Source: Shimia sp039969785 | GTDB lineage: Bacteria > Pseudomonadota > Alphaproteobacteria > Rhodobacterales > Rhodobacteraceae | Assembly (NCBI RefSeq): GCF_039969785.1 | Contig: NZ_JBDVNC010000022.1 | Coordinates: forward strand, 274,147 to 338,146 | Direction: 5' to 3' | DNA: 64,000 nt | In this document: piece after piece, positions 1 through 9,145 of the stretch | How the letters are laid out: the number at the start of each line of letters is the position of its first letter | Position numbering within the stretch: position 1 is the first letter of the stretch | Made by a program: the position numbers and the translations under genes | The notes under the pieces: model-generated | Databases searched by the model: none | Told to the model about the DNA's origin: nothing | The model's input: the letters and a program-made list of their open reading frames with translations, nothing else

Positions 1-32
1 TTAGAATTGGTAATCAGATCTTATGTCTGACG

Positions 33-2297
33 CTATTTTACTGAATAGAAGTCAAGCAACTCAACCAAGGCCAACCTAGTTTTTTCGCTTTGAGAAATAA
101 GATCATTACTGATCGCCAACTCGCTTTGCCCCGGCAATTCCGGATCCTCAATGTGTGACGGCTCCGGCAACGTTTCTGGCAAAGAAGCGACCTTCGCCAA
201 TATATTATTCCCTGAGCTTGACAACTCGCCCCAATTTGACGCTAGCCACTGCTCTTGCACCGCGCCTTCATTGTCGCCAATTTCCTTAAGCATTTGAGAG
301 GCCCTATCGTGATCGCCCGCAATCGATCGAGCTTTTATTCGCAGCCTAGCGGCAGGCACTCCTTGAACGCCCAACAACGCAGCCTCAGCTTGACGAGGAA
401 GTCCCTCCGCCAAAGCGATCTGTGCCATTAAAATATTTCGCCCTTCGGGTCTGACCATCATACTGGTTGATTGAAGCATTTTTTTTGCTTCAGTATAGAA
501 TCCCATTGACAGAAAACGTTCCGCCATCGCCAGAGATACCGGGTTAGAAAATGTCCCCGGGTCGGTCAGTTGATTTCGTACAAGAATTTCGACAAATTCA
601 AAATCACCAGCAGTTGCGACGATCCGATTGCCAAATTGATCTAACAATTGACCGGCCATTTCCTCACCATCCTGGCCAGAAATTTCTCTCAGTACACTGA
701 GCGCAGCTTCGAATTCTCCGGCTTGTACCCGTGCCAGAAAATGAGCGCGTCGTATCTTGCCCCCGAGAACTGAATTCTTGTGTTCGACGGAATAGGCAGA
801 GATCAACGACACCGTTTCGCCTGACGTCGGCAAATCTTCTTCCATATGCATATCTATCAATTCGATAAGTGCCGTCGGAGTCAATTCGTGGCCAATTGAA
901 GTGACTTTTGACAATGCTTCAACTGCTTCTTCTGAGTTTCCCTGAGCCTTTGAGAGGTGTGCTTGAGCTAAGTGAACGTGCGGATCTGGTTCCTCAGAAA
1001 TTCTCTCTATAGCATTTAAGATGACATCTGAGGCTTCGACTTCGCCCATTTGAGACAACTTTTTGCTCAAACGAGGTCCTAGAAGTTCCCGCAAATGTCT
1101 TGGCAAGCCGTTGAACGTGTTTACAACCGCTTCAACGGCGCCGGAATTGAAATGTTTTTGACCAGCCAATACCGCCCACAATGTGGAAGCGCCCTGGCAG
1201 TGCCGTTGATTACCAAATATTCCTGTATCAATTTCTTTACCGTCAACAAGATGCGACATTTCAATCAACAAACCCTGATTTTCCGAGGAGTGTAGCGCGA
1301 GGAGGCTACGAGCTTCTGCGCCAAATGTCAGAAATACATAGAGGCGAGCCAGGGATAGGATGGCAGCCTCGTCAACCTGATCAAATTCACCATAAATTCG
1401 CGACCTCAATTCTGCAATTTGCGCGACGACGTCATCGGTCTCACCCCAATTTGCAATTTGCAGGTCATCGTCAGGCACACAAAATGAAGATCCGTGGTTC
1501 GCTTGACCGTTAATTGATGACTGAACATGCACTTGATCCAAAACATTGAAAGCAGACATGTTGCCAGAATCTGTCGGCGGCTGCGGCTTAACCATCGAAT
1601 CCGACGCCGGTCGAGGAGTTTTTACGCGGGCCATTCTTTCAGTTGGATGTGGCGGATTTTTAATTGGTTCCAGAATGCTATGTGTCGCCGCGCGCCCGAT
1701 CTCTTTCAGTAACACAGTCTGGGTTACGGCAAGTCGCGCTTCTTTGTCGACTGATTGGGCCGCGGAATTCAAATGTTTTGCCATGATGACGGCATCGTTG
1801 TCCGCCACAACTGCAGTTGCCTCGTTGAGTTGCTGAGGTCGAAGACCTCCAAACTGAAGCGGCTTTTTTGGTCTTAGTTTGATTTCACCAAGCCCAAACT
1901 GCAAGTTGCCAGACTCTGAGTTCGCCACCACTGAATTGATCGATGGGTCACGAATATCAAAGATGACATATCGGTCTCCAAAAGTGCTTTGTCTGACGTC
2001 ACAGTCGCAATTCAGTTTAAGCTGAATGGTGCCTTTCGACTCGTCAGGCAACACGCTCCCAAGTCGATTGCGTCCGATTCGATCAAATACAGACCCCGTT
2101 TGAAATTCGACGTCATCTTCAAGTATTTTTATCTCGTATCGGCGTTTTTCACCGTCCATTTCCCAGCTTGTGGATTTGTCGGACAGTTCCATGACCAGGC
2201 GCGTAAACCCGTCATGCTCGCCGGATTGAAATGTGACTTGGCCAGCAGCCAGCTCCGTCGAAATACACGCGGCAATCAGCAAGAGAAACCGGCGCAT
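33..2297 (-). CDS. Exported repeat-rich protein of the flagellar locus, function unknown
   Basis: A 754-residue protein. Residues 1-19 (MRRFLLLIAACISTELAAG) look like a signal peptide, so it should act in the periplasm. Residues about 20-125 are rich in short beta-type segments, followed by a low-complexity linker to about 290. The rest is alpha-helical with A-E-A-L type pairs that resemble degenerate tetratricopeptide repeats. Its start codon shares one base with the stop of motA, so it is cotranscribed with the stator genes. Homologues of this length next to motA are usual in Rhodobacterales flagellar loci. A scaffolding or stator-assembly role is inference from context and repeats only. 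Confidence 0.8.
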   Translation of the reverse strand: MRRFLLLIAACISTELAAGQVTFQSGEHDGFTRLVMELSDKSTSWEMDGEKRRYEIKILEDDVEFQTGSVFDRIGRNRLGSVLPDESKGTIQLKLNCDCDVRQSTFGDRYVIFDIRDPSINSVVANSESGNLQFGLGEIKLRPKKPLQFGGLRPQQLNEATAVVADNDAVIMAKHLNSAAQSVDKEARLAVTQTVLLKEIGRAATHSILEPIKNPPHPTERMARVKTPRPASDSMVKPQPPTDSGNMSAFNVLDQVHVQSSINGQANHGSSFCVPDDDLQIANWGETDDVVAQIAELRSRIYGEFDQVDEAAILSLARLYVFLTFGAEARSLLALHSSENQGLLIEMSHLVDGKEIDTGIFGNQRHCQGASTLWAVLAGQKHFNSGAVEAVVNTFNGLPRHLRELLGPRLSKKLSQMGEVEASDVILNAIERISEEPDPHVHLAQAHLSKAQGNSEEAVEALSKVTSIGHELTPTALIELIDMHMEEDLPTSGETVSLISAYSVEHKNSVLGGKIRRAHFLARVQAGEFEAALSVLREISGQDGEEMAGQLLDQFGNRIVATAGDFEFVEILVRNQLTDPGTFSNPVSLAMAERFLSMGFYTEAKKMLQSTSMMVRPEGRNILMAQIALAEGLPRQAEAALLGVQGVPAARLRIKARSIAGDHDRASQMLKEIGDNEGAVQEQWLASNWGELSSSGNNILAKVASLPETLPEPSHIEDPELPGQSELAISNDLISQSEKTRLALVELLDFYSVK

Positions 2298-3166
2298 CAG
2301 GCCGCTTCTTTTTTGACTGATTTCAAAGCGTCTTCCAAATCCGAATAGTCAGGCCGGAAATGTGCAGGTGTGTTTTGCCGACCCACTTCAATACATATAT
2401 TCGTTGAATGGTTGTGGAGGTTTGCGACCAGGACTTCGCGGATCAGTTGATAAAAATGGCTGTCTTCTTCAATTACAGTTTTGACTTTTGCTGCAAACGG
2501 ACCAACCAATCCATAGGCGAGAAACACGCCCAGAAATGTCCCAACCAGTGCGCCACCGATCATTTTTCCGAGAATTTCAGGGGGCTGATCGATGGATCCC
2601 ATTGTTTTGATCACACCCAAAACCGCAGCAACAATACCCAACGCCGGCAATCCATCTGCAATGGTTTGTAACGCGTGACTGGAGTGCATCGCATGATGCA
2701 GGCTTGCGTCCATTCTTTTTTCAAGAACTTCCTCCACCTGGTGGGGGTCGTCATAATTCATCGACGCAGAACGCATGGTGTCAGCGATTAACGCGACTGC
2801 CTCCTGATCTGCCTGAATTCGAGGATAACGGGAGAAAATTGTCGAGTCTGCCGGTGCCTCAATATGCTCCTCAATAGCCACTGGGTTCTGGCGAGCAAGA
2901 CGGATGAGTTCGTACAACAGGCATAGCAAGTCACGATAGTCGTCAGGCTTCCACTTAGGACCTTTGAAAACCTTCCCAACGTCTTTGATTGTGTGCTTCA
3001 CTCCGGCCATATCGTTGCTAAGAAGAAAGGCGCCGGCAGCTGCACCACCAATCATGACAAATTCAAATGGCAGTGCCTTGAGAATAATCGCTAATTTGCC
3101 ACCGGCGGCGATGTATCCGCCAAAGACCATGACGAAAATTACGGCAATACCAATAAGACCAACCAC
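2297..3166 (-). CDS. motA: Flagellar motor stator protein MotA
   Basis: A 289-residue inner-membrane protein of the MotA/TolQ/ExbB family. It forms the ion-driven stator with MotB and presses on the rotor protein FliG. Four hydrophobic segments are visible, at about residues 1-22, 30-50, 165-188 and 195-225. A long charged cytoplasmic loop lies between the second and third. The third segment begins with the conserved Pro-containing stretch GLPALGIVAAVLGV. Length is normal for the family. It lies 58 bp after the MotE-like gene and one base overlaps the next gene. motB itself is about 10 kb away at 13040-13870, as in other Rhodobacterales. Confidence 0.96.
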   Translation of the reverse strand: MVGLIGIAVIFVMVFGGYIAAGGKLAIILKALPFEFVMIGGAAAGAFLLSNDMAGVKHTIKDVGKVFKGPKWKPDDYRDLLCLLYELIRLARQNPVAIEEHIEAPADSTIFSRYPRIQADQEAVALIADTMRSASMNYDDPHQVEEVLEKRMDASLHHAMHSSHALQTIADGLPALGIVAAVLGVIKTMGSIDQPPEILGKMIGGALVGTFLGVFLAYGLVGPFAAKVKTVIEEDSHFYQLIREVLVANLHNHSTNICIEVGRQNTPAHFRPDYSDLEDALKSVKKEAA

Positions 3167-3224
3167 GGCGACTCTCCTGACTTAGCGTTGGCTCATTCTG
3201 CGTCGTAAGAGGTTAAAAATTCTC

Positions 3225-3815
3225 TCATTCCGTCGGCACTTCTGCATTTCTTCCCGCAAGCACGACACTTATTGTGTATGCCGCCTGAGGGCTTAGCCCG
3301 GCCATGACGCCCGCCGCAATTTCAGGGCGCATCCGTCCAATGAAACCGGCCGCAAATTCCGGATCCATTTCCTCAAATAACAAGGCGGCATCCTTTGGTT
3401 TCATCGTTTCATAGACGGTCGTTAAACGGGACAAATCGTCTTCGGCGGCAACTTCGGCAAGCGCTATTGTCGCCCGCAATTTCTCTTCGGCGGTCTCCAG
3501 TGCGACCAGTTTTCCGGATACTTTTTCGTCCGCGACCGCAAGAGCATGCAGCCGGTTTCGAATGTCACTTTCCCGTTTCTCAATACGGGCTTCGCGTTCT
3601 TTGAAAACCTCCAATAGCCGTCGCAAATCTTCCGGCGGCTCGCACGCCTGCGGTGCGGCTCCCATTTCAGACTGAACAGGCGGTTCGGGATTTTGGCGCG
3701 CAAATGCCTGACCGGCTTCACTTCCAACTCGCAAAACAGCGGACCCGATCAAAAAAGTCGCGACCAACATAAGGCTGCCTTTGGCGGATCTCTTTTTAAA
3801 TTGCTTTTTTCTCAT
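3225..3815 (-). CDS. motE: MotE-like periplasmic motility protein
   Basis: A 196-residue protein with one N-terminal membrane anchor or signal segment (about residues 13-30) and a coiled-coil stretch (about 65-125, rich in Glu, Arg and Ala). Its C-terminal region resembles the MgtE N-terminal repeat fold: the pattern MKPKDAALLFEEMDPEFAAG is typical. MotE proteins act in the periplasm as chaperones for the MotC/MotB stator side in alphaproteobacteria. It overlaps the upstream gene by 4 bp (ATGA), so the two are translationally coupled. The family call is good; the stator-chaperone role is transferred from rhizobial MotE. Confidence 0.82.
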   Translation of the reverse strand: MRKKQFKKRSAKGSLMLVATFLIGSAVLRVGSEAGQAFARQNPEPPVQSEMGAAPQACEPPEDLRRLLEVFKEREARIEKRESDIRNRLHALAVADEKVSGKLVALETAEEKLRATIALAEVAAEDDLSRLTTVYETMKPKDAALLFEEMDPEFAAGFIGRMRPEIAAGVMAGLSPQAAYTISVVLAGRNAEVPTE

Positions 3816-4183
3816 CCGGCCAGATCCCGTTCGGTTGGGTGGCGCCGGAATACAGGTTCGGTTGGTTCAGCGGGCGCCATTGCATCGGGCAGGTCGTGCA
3901 TCGAAGCGACCAAAAGCTCCAATCGTTTCGCCACGTCCTCGGCGCGCCCTGTTAAATCCTCTAGAATATCAGTCGAGTCGCCTGCAGTTTTCTGGGCGCC
4001 CTGCAAAGTTCGCGTCAAGTCGTCTACCTGAGCAGATAAAACGGCCACAGCGCCACCAACACCAGTCTCCAGATCGTTGAACCGCGCGAGACGGCGGGCA
4101 AGAACAAAGCAATACAGACCTGCGCCCAGCGCTCCTGCGATCAGCAAAATATCAGCGATCATATCCATATTCATTCCCTTCAA
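3812..4183 (-). CDS. Small membrane-anchored coiled-coil protein of the flagellar operon
   Basis: A 123-residue protein with one N-terminal membrane segment (about residues 8-28) followed by a helical, coiled-coil-like region (about 40-95) and a Pro-rich, charged tail. It overlaps fliL upstream and the motE-like gene downstream by 4 bp each (ATGA), so it is a real member of the fliL-to-motA transcript. I do not recognise a named family beyond 'hypothetical protein of Rhodobacterales flagellar loci'. The alternative starts at residues 4 and 6 would break the coupling, so the first ATG is preferred. Confidence 0.7.
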   Translation of the reverse strand: MKGMNMDMIADILLIAGALGAGLYCFVLARRLARFNDLETGVGGAVAVLSAQVDDLTRTLQGAQKTAGDSTDILEDLTGRAEDVAKRLELLVASMHDLPDAMAPAEPTEPVFRRHPTERDLAG

Positions 4184-4671
4184 TTCAGTACGAATTCCAT
4201 AACCAGTAAATCGCGCACCCGTCCCTTGCCGGTCACTATTTGCACTCTTCGTAACATCTGTGCGCGCAATTTGATCAGAGCCCCGGCAGCCTCAATGTCT
4301 GCGGGTTCAAGCGCCCTCAGATAACTGTTTAAGACGTCAACAATTCTAGGGAGAATGCGTTCTACATCCTTGGCTTCCGCCCTCGGAACCTCCAATTGCG
4401 CGCGAAACCGAAGATGGCTGCTTGTGCTGTTGCCTGTTAACGAAATCACAATCGGATCAATTGGAATAAACACTGTATCCGGCAGAGCCATGACCGGGTC
4501 TTCGTGAGACAAAGAATCTTCTGCTCCGGAATGAGCACCAAGAATCATTCCTGAATAGACCGCATAAAAGCCTCCTCCGCCACCTGCCAAAGCGAGGATC
4601 AAGCCCACTATAAGTAAAAGGCGCGAGGATTTCGGAGCGGCGGTTTCTTCGATGTCGGTCAGATCTGTCAT
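4180..4671 (-). CDS. fliL: Flagellar basal-body-associated protein FliL
   Basis: A 163-residue single-pass membrane protein. The N-terminal 17 residues are cytoplasmic, the membrane segment is at about 18-40 with a Gly-rich stretch (LALAGGGGGFYAVYSG), and the rest is periplasmic. The FliL domain covers about residues 65-163, including the F-I-P-I-D-P-I-V motif and the C-terminal R-D-L-L-V-M-E-F motif. FliL rings surround stator units and stabilise them during rotation. It is the first gene of the leftward operon and is divergent from fliF, with 123 bp between the two start codons. Confidence 0.95.
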   Translation of the reverse strand: MTDLTDIEETAAPKSSRLLLIVGLILALAGGGGGFYAVYSGMILGAHSGAEDSLSHEDPVMALPDTVFIPIDPIVISLTGNSTSSHLRFRAQLEVPRAEAKDVERILPRIVDVLNSYLRALEPADIEAAGALIKLRAQMLRRVQIVTGKGRVRDLLVMEFVLN

Positions 4672-4794
4672 CTTGGGTTCCGATTTTTTTGTCCCCTTTT
4701 CTATAGCCGCACAGAAACTAACCGATTGTTAAGCCTGATCAGAGAATTATGCCTGTGCAGCCAGACAGAACGTCTGGTGAGACGGAGGATTGTC

Positions 4795-6408
4795 TTGCAA
4801 CAAATTCTGAGCATTTGGTCCGGTCTTGATACCCGCCGAAAAATCATTGTCGTTGGTGCAACCGCGCTGATGTTCGTCGCCGTTTTGTCACTTGGTCGTA
4901 TGGCCTCACGCCCGGGAATGACGCTGTTATACAGTGGTTTGGAGAGCAGCGCTGCGGGCGAAGTCGTACGCGCCCTGGAGCAACGCGGCGCTGTTTTCCA
5001 GGTGGAGGGCGGGTCCATTTACGTTGATTCGTCGATGCGAGATGAATTGCGCATGACATTGGCGAGCGAGGGGTTACCAGCCAATACGACGCAAGGGTAT
5101 GAGTTGCTTGATGCGCTCTCAGGATTTGGCACGACGTCGCAAATGTTTGACGCCGCATATTGGCGCGCAAAAGAAGGCGAATTGGCGCGTACAATTCTGG
5201 GCAGCCCGTCAATAACGACGGCCCGAGTTCACATCGCGCATACGGGCTCAAACCCGTTTCAGCGGCAATTGCAACCAACTGCCTCAGTGACGATTACGTC
5301 GACAGGTGGCGGATTACCACCACGGCAAGCGCAAGCGTTGAAATTCCTTGTTGCCTCGGCTGTCGCTGGCTTGTCGCCCGATGATGTCGCTGTGATCGAC
5401 GGATCATCTGGCATCATCGGAAGCGTTGATGATCCCGCGGCGCATTCCCAGGATGATCGAGCGGATACTTTGCGCAGTGCGGTTCAACGCCTGCTGGAAG
5501 CCCGGGTCGGACCCGGCAACGCCGTTGTTGAAGTGAGTGTCGAAACAGTCAATCAAACCGAGTCCATTCTTGAGCGCACTTTCGATCCGGCAGGGCGGGT
5601 TGCCATCAGCACGGAAACTGAAGAGCGTAGCACAAATTCCGAAAATGCGGCCAGTGGTCAGGTCACGGTGGCCTCTAACTTGCCGGATGGTGACGCCTCT
5701 GAAAACGGAACATCAACGAACAGGGACAGCGAAACACACGAACGCGTGAACTACGAAGTATCTGAAACTCAGCGTGAAATCACGCGCGAACCTGGGGCAA
5801 TTCGCAGACTAACCGTCGCAGTTCTTGTGAATGGTACAACGACAGAAAACGACGCTGGCGAAGCGGTCCTGACGGTGCGACCCGAAGAAGAACTGACAGA
5901 ATTGCACGATCTGGTCGCATCAGCTGTGGGATTTAATGAAGAACGCGGCGACGTCATCACGCTTAAGTCAATGTTGTTCCAGCCGATAAAGCCACTTGGA
6001 ACCGCCGCAAGCACGTCGTTCTTTGGAAGCCAGGCCCTGAATGCCATGTCTCTCATTCAGATGGCTATTTTGGCGATTGTGTCGATTGTTTTGGGCTTGT
6101 TTGTCGTACGCCCTTTACTGTCTAAGCCCCAAAGTTTGCCATCCCCCCTTGAAGCCGCTGCACAAATTTCATCCGTTAATGTCGACGAACCAAACTCGTC
6201 GACTGTTCTGGACGGAGAAATCGAAGATTTGTCCGCCACAGCGCTCCCCCCCAAGGCAGTTCCCTCCTCCGACCGTTTGCCTGCGCTAGCTCAGGACATG
6301 ACCCAGTCAGATGCCGTTGAACGATTGCGCGCGCTGATCAGCGATCGCCAGGAAGAGACAGTTGAAATTCTACGTAACTGGCTGGACTACAAAGAGGAAA
6401 ATGTCTGA
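4795..6408 (+). CDS. fliF: Flagellar MS-ring protein FliF
   Basis: Forms the MS-ring of the basal body in the inner membrane. The start is chosen at the TTG at 4795: an excellent ribosome site (CGGAGG at 4783-4788) lies 6 bp before it and the protein then begins QQILSIWSGLDTRRK, as usual in the group. A longer reading from 4726 has no such site. The 537-residue product has membrane segments at about residues 15-35 and 425-445. The YscJ/FliF domain between them includes L-Y-S-G-L and the export-gate-like region R-V-H-I-A. The C-terminal tail, which binds FliG, ends at a 1-bp overlap with the next gene. Confidence 0.95.
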   Translation: MQQILSIWSGLDTRRKIIVVGATALMFVAVLSLGRMASRPGMTLLYSGLESSAAGEVVRALEQRGAVFQVEGGSIYVDSSMRDELRMTLASEGLPANTTQGYELLDALSGFGTTSQMFDAAYWRAKEGELARTILGSPSITTARVHIAHTGSNPFQRQLQPTASVTITSTGGGLPPRQAQALKFLVASAVAGLSPDDVAVIDGSSGIIGSVDDPAAHSQDDRADTLRSAVQRLLEARVGPGNAVVEVSVETVNQTESILERTFDPAGRVAISTETEERSTNSENAASGQVTVASNLPDGDASENGTSTNRDSETHERVNYEVSETQREITREPGAIRRLTVAVLVNGTTTENDAGEAVLTVRPEEELTELHDLVASAVGFNEERGDVITLKSMLFQPIKPLGTAASTSFFGSQALNAMSLIQMAILAIVSIVLGLFVVRPLLSKPQSLPSPLEAAAQISSVNVDEPNSSTVLDGEIEDLSATALPPKAVPSSDRLPALAQDMTQSDAVERLRALISDRQEETVEILRNWLDYKEENV

Positions 6409-7004
6409 TGTCGATTGCACACCTTCTCGAAGATTTTGAGTATTTGACGCCGTCAAAACCAACTGCCGCTCTGATTGAGTCGGCCGCAGATTCGGATTTG
6501 CTGGACAGTTTCGAGCAAGGGTACAAGGCAGGCTGGGAAGATGCGGTCCGCGCCAAATCTGATGAACGCGCAAATATTTCAGCTGATTTCGCACGCAATA
6601 TTCAAAACCTTTCTTTCACGTATCACGAAGCTCGTGGCGCCATGATTGCTGAATTGTCTCCCGTAATTGAAAAGGCGGTGATGACGGTGCTGCCGGAATT
6701 ATCGCGCCAGTCAATTGGGGCGCAAGTGTCTGAAGAACTGAACACTATCCTTGAGGAAAACAGCGATATACCCGTATTGATCACAACCTCGCCAGAGAAC
6801 TACGAGGTTGTCTGTGAGTTACTGCCCAGTGACGTGAATCTTCCAATTGATGTTGTCCGAGACACGAACCTTACAGAGGGGCAGGTCCGGCTTCAATTTG
6901 GTCAAAAGGAACGGCAAATCGACTTGGACGAAGTCGTGTCGGTTGTTTCCAGCGCTTTTGCTGGATTTACCCACGAAACACAAAAGGAAATTATGAATGG
7001 TTGA
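6408..7004 (+). CDS. fliH: FliH-like flagellar export ATPase regulator
   Basis: A 198-residue soluble protein between fliF and fliN. Residues about 35-100 are a charged helix and the C-terminal half resembles the FliH/YscL/V-ATPase E-subunit fold, with V-L-P-E-L-S-R-Q-S-I and a terminal R-Q-I-D-L-D-E-V. FliH binds the FliI ATPase and docks it at FliN of the C-ring. Start and stop overlap its neighbours (1 bp with fliF, 8 bp with fliN). Sequence conservation in this family is low, so the call rests on length, fold pattern and gene position. Confidence 0.75.
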   Translation: MSIAHLLEDFEYLTPSKPTAALIESAADSDLLDSFEQGYKAGWEDAVRAKSDERANISADFARNIQNLSFTYHEARGAMIAELSPVIEKAVMTVLPELSRQSIGAQVSEELNTILEENSDIPVLITTSPENYEVVCELLPSDVNLPIDVVRDTNLTEGQVRLQFGQKERQIDLDEVVSVVSSAFAGFTHETQKEIMNG

Positions 7005-7281
7005 ACAGGACTCAATTTCAGAAAAAACGAATCCATTCACATCTGTACCTGTGGAAATTACAATTTCGGTTGGCAAAACGCGCCCATTGATCGGCGATCT
7101 ACTAAACTTGCGAGAAAATGCAGTTCTTCCACTTGATCGACGCGTTGAAGATCCTGTCGAATTGTTTGTCGGTGACCGGTTGATTGCGCGTGGCGAGCTA
7201 GAGGAGATGGAAGGCCTTCAAAAAGGACAACTCGCGGTCAGACTTACAGAGTTAACCGATATCGGGACTCCACTGGGATGA
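6997..7281 (+). CDS. fliN: Flagellar motor switch protein FliN
   Basis: A 94-residue protein made almost only of the SpoA (surface presentation of antigens) domain: V-P-V-E-I-T-I-S-V-G-K-T, L-L-N-L-R-E-N-A-V-L-P-L-D and F-V-G-D-R-L-I-A-R-G-E-L are the signature pieces. FliN forms the bottom of the C-ring in the cytoplasm, where it binds FliH and takes part in rotation switching. The length is short but normal for FliN lacking the long N-terminal extension. It overlaps fliH by 8 bp and fliP by 4 bp. Confidence 0.93.
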   Translation: MVEQDSISEKTNPFTSVPVEITISVGKTRPLIGDLLNLRENAVLPLDRRVEDPVELFVGDRLIARGELEEMEGLQKGQLAVRLTELTDIGTPLG

Positions 7282-8018
7282 CCAAATCACGTTATCCATG
7301 CGTTTTAGCACTTACCGGAATTGCCTTGACTGTCGCGGACGCTGGATTAGCCCAGGATATCTCTGTGACCTTAGGTGACACCGGGTCTATTTCGACGCGA
7401 AGCATTCAGATATTCGCGCTAATTACAGTGCTCAGTTTGGCGCCCGGGATTGCAATAATGGTAACATGCTTCCCGTTTCTGGTCACAGTCTTGTCTATTC
7501 TTCGACAGGCAATGGGGCTGCAACAATCTCCTCCCAACATGCTGATCATCAGCCTTGCTTTGTTTCTCACATATTTTGTCATGGAGCCCGTGTTCTCGCG
7601 CGCTTGGGTCGAAGGGATTGCCCCGTTGATCAATGATCAAATCGATCCCGAGACGGCCTTTTCTCGCACGCTTGCCCCGTTTCGCGTCTTTATGTCTGCT
7701 CGTCTTGACCCGGATACCTATCAATCTATGGCATTGTTGCGTCCCGATGCACCTGTGTTGGAACCTGGCCCGGACTCTCCACTCTCAATTTTGGTACCAA
7801 GTTTTCTTTTGTCTGAAATGGCCCGTGCCTTTCAAATTGGTTTTGTTATTTTTTTGCCCTTTTTGATCATAGATCTGGTGGTTGCCGCCATTTTGATGTC
7901 GATGGGGATGATGATGGTGCCACCTGCAATCGTTTCCTTGCCATTCAAACTTTCGTTTTTTGTTATCGCAGATGGGTGGAGCCTTGTCGCCGGAAGCTTG
8001 GTCAGAAGTTATTTCTAA
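7278..8018 (+). CDS. fliP: Flagellar type III export gate protein FliP
   Basis: A 246-residue protein with an N-terminal signal peptide (to about residue 25, ending GLAQD) and four membrane helices. The FliP family signatures S-I-L-R-Q-A-M-G-L-Q-Q-S-P-P-N and F-Q-I-G-F-V-I-F-L-P-F-L-I-I-D-L-V-V are intact, followed by S-M-G-M-M-M-V-P-P. FliP builds the core of the export gate with FliQ and FliR. It overlaps fliN by 4 bp and converges on flgI with 17 bp between the stops, so the rightward flagellar operon ends here. Confidence 0.97.
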   Translation: MTKSRYPCVLALTGIALTVADAGLAQDISVTLGDTGSISTRSIQIFALITVLSLAPGIAIMVTCFPFLVTVLSILRQAMGLQQSPPNMLIISLALFLTYFVMEPVFSRAWVEGIAPLINDQIDPETAFSRTLAPFRVFMSARLDPDTYQSMALLRPDAPVLEPGPDSPLSILVPSFLLSEMARAFQIGFVIFLPFLIIDLVVAAILMSMGMMMVPPAIVSLPFKLSFFVIADGWSLVAGSLVRSYF

Positions 8019-8035
8019 CGGTTTTTATTGACCAC

Positions 8036-9145
8036 TCAACGCACCAGAAATTCAGCATGAAGCGCGCCAGCTGCTTTGATGCTTTTAAGGATATCGATCA
8101 TATCCCTTGGCGCGACGCCCAGCGCATTCAGTCCAGCGATCACCTCGCTCAGTGACGTCCCCCCGGCAACTTCGGCAAGGCCAATACCCTCTTCTTCTTC
8201 GATGTCTGCGTTTGTCCGGGGGACAACAACTGTTTGACCATTGGCAAATGGATTCGGCTGAACAGCAAGCGGCGTTTCCTGAATGCGTAGGGTCAAATTG
8301 CCCTGAGAAACGGCAACTCGGGAAATCCGCACATCGTCTCCCAAAACAATTGTTCCAGATCTCTGATCCACAACAACCCGCGCTTTGTGCTCTGGTTCAA
8401 CAGAAATGTTTTCAATGCTTCCCAAAGCGTGCGCTGCCGAAATCTGGCCGCTCCGCGCTATATCGAGCTGAACAGTTCCCGCATCCAGCATCAAGGCAAC
8501 ACGGCGCCCAAAGTTGCGGTTGATGGCTTGCTCAATGCGCCCCGCAGTCGTGAAATCTGGTTCCCTGAGTGCCAAACGTAAGTTGGTTAGCGTCGCAAAA
8601 TCAAAGTCGACTTCACGCTCGACCCGGGCCCCGGACGGAATTACGCCAGACGTCGGTACACCCTGAACTACGCCACCTGCTTCGCCTTCTGCAGAGGCAC
8701 CGCCAGCAATAACCGTCCCTTGCGAGACCGCATAGATTTCGCCATCTGCCGCGTTCAATGGCGTCATTACCAGGGTGCCACCCAGCAGGCTTTTGGCGTC
8801 GCCAATTGCGGAAACGGTCACGTCAATCCGCCCGCCGGCCCGCGCAAACGGAGGCAATGCGGCCGTTACAAATACTGCCGCCACGTTTTTGGGTCGCAAC
8901 TGCTCTCCTGTAACGTTAACGCCTAATCGTTCAAGGATATTGGACATGATTTCTTCTGTGAACGGTGCATTACGCAGCCCGTCACCAGTTCCATTCAATC
9001 CGACCACAAGACCATATCCCACCAGATCGTTGCCGCGAACGCCATCAAATTCCACGAGGTCTTTGATCCGGACCGGGCTTGCCAAACACACGGTTGGCAG
9101 CATCAGGATGATCAACGCAGCTCGTAATATGTGGTTGAATTTCAT
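8036..9145 (-). CDS. flgI: Flagellar P-ring protein FlgI
   Basis: A 369-residue periplasmic protein with a Sec signal peptide (residues 1-22, cut after CLA). It has the FlgI hallmarks R-I-K-D-L-V-E-F-D-G-V-R, L-V-G-Y-G-L-V-V-G-L-N-G-T-G-D-G, N-V-A-A-V-F-V-T-A and the C-terminal I-L-K-S-I-K-A-A-G-A-L-H-A-E. FlgI polymerises in the peptidoglycan layer as the bushing around the rod. It overlaps flgL by 4 bp and is the last gene of the leftward flgE-flgK-flgL-flgI run. Confidence 0.97.
   Translation of the reverse strand: MKFNHILRAALIILMLPTVCLASPVRIKDLVEFDGVRGNDLVGYGLVVGLNGTGDGLRNAPFTEEIMSNILERLGVNVTGEQLRPKNVAAVFVTAALPPFARAGGRIDVTVSAIGDAKSLLGGTLVMTPLNAADGEIYAVSQGTVIAGGASAEGEAGGVVQGVPTSGVIPSGARVEREVDFDFATLTNLRLALREPDFTTAGRIEQAINRNFGRRVALMLDAGTVQLDIARSGQISAAHALGSIENISVEPEHKARVVVDQRSGTIVLGDDVRISRVAVSQGNLTLRIQETPLAVQPNPFANGQTVVVPRTNADIEEEEGIGLAEVAGGTSLSEVIAGLNALGVAPRDMIDILKSIKAAGALHAEFLVR

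Noticed and set aside
5276..5290. ACTGCCTCAGT inside fliF as a third copy of the 40-bp hairpin element
   Set aside because: It is an isolated short palindrome in intact coding sequence, without the second hairpin or the ATGAGA word.
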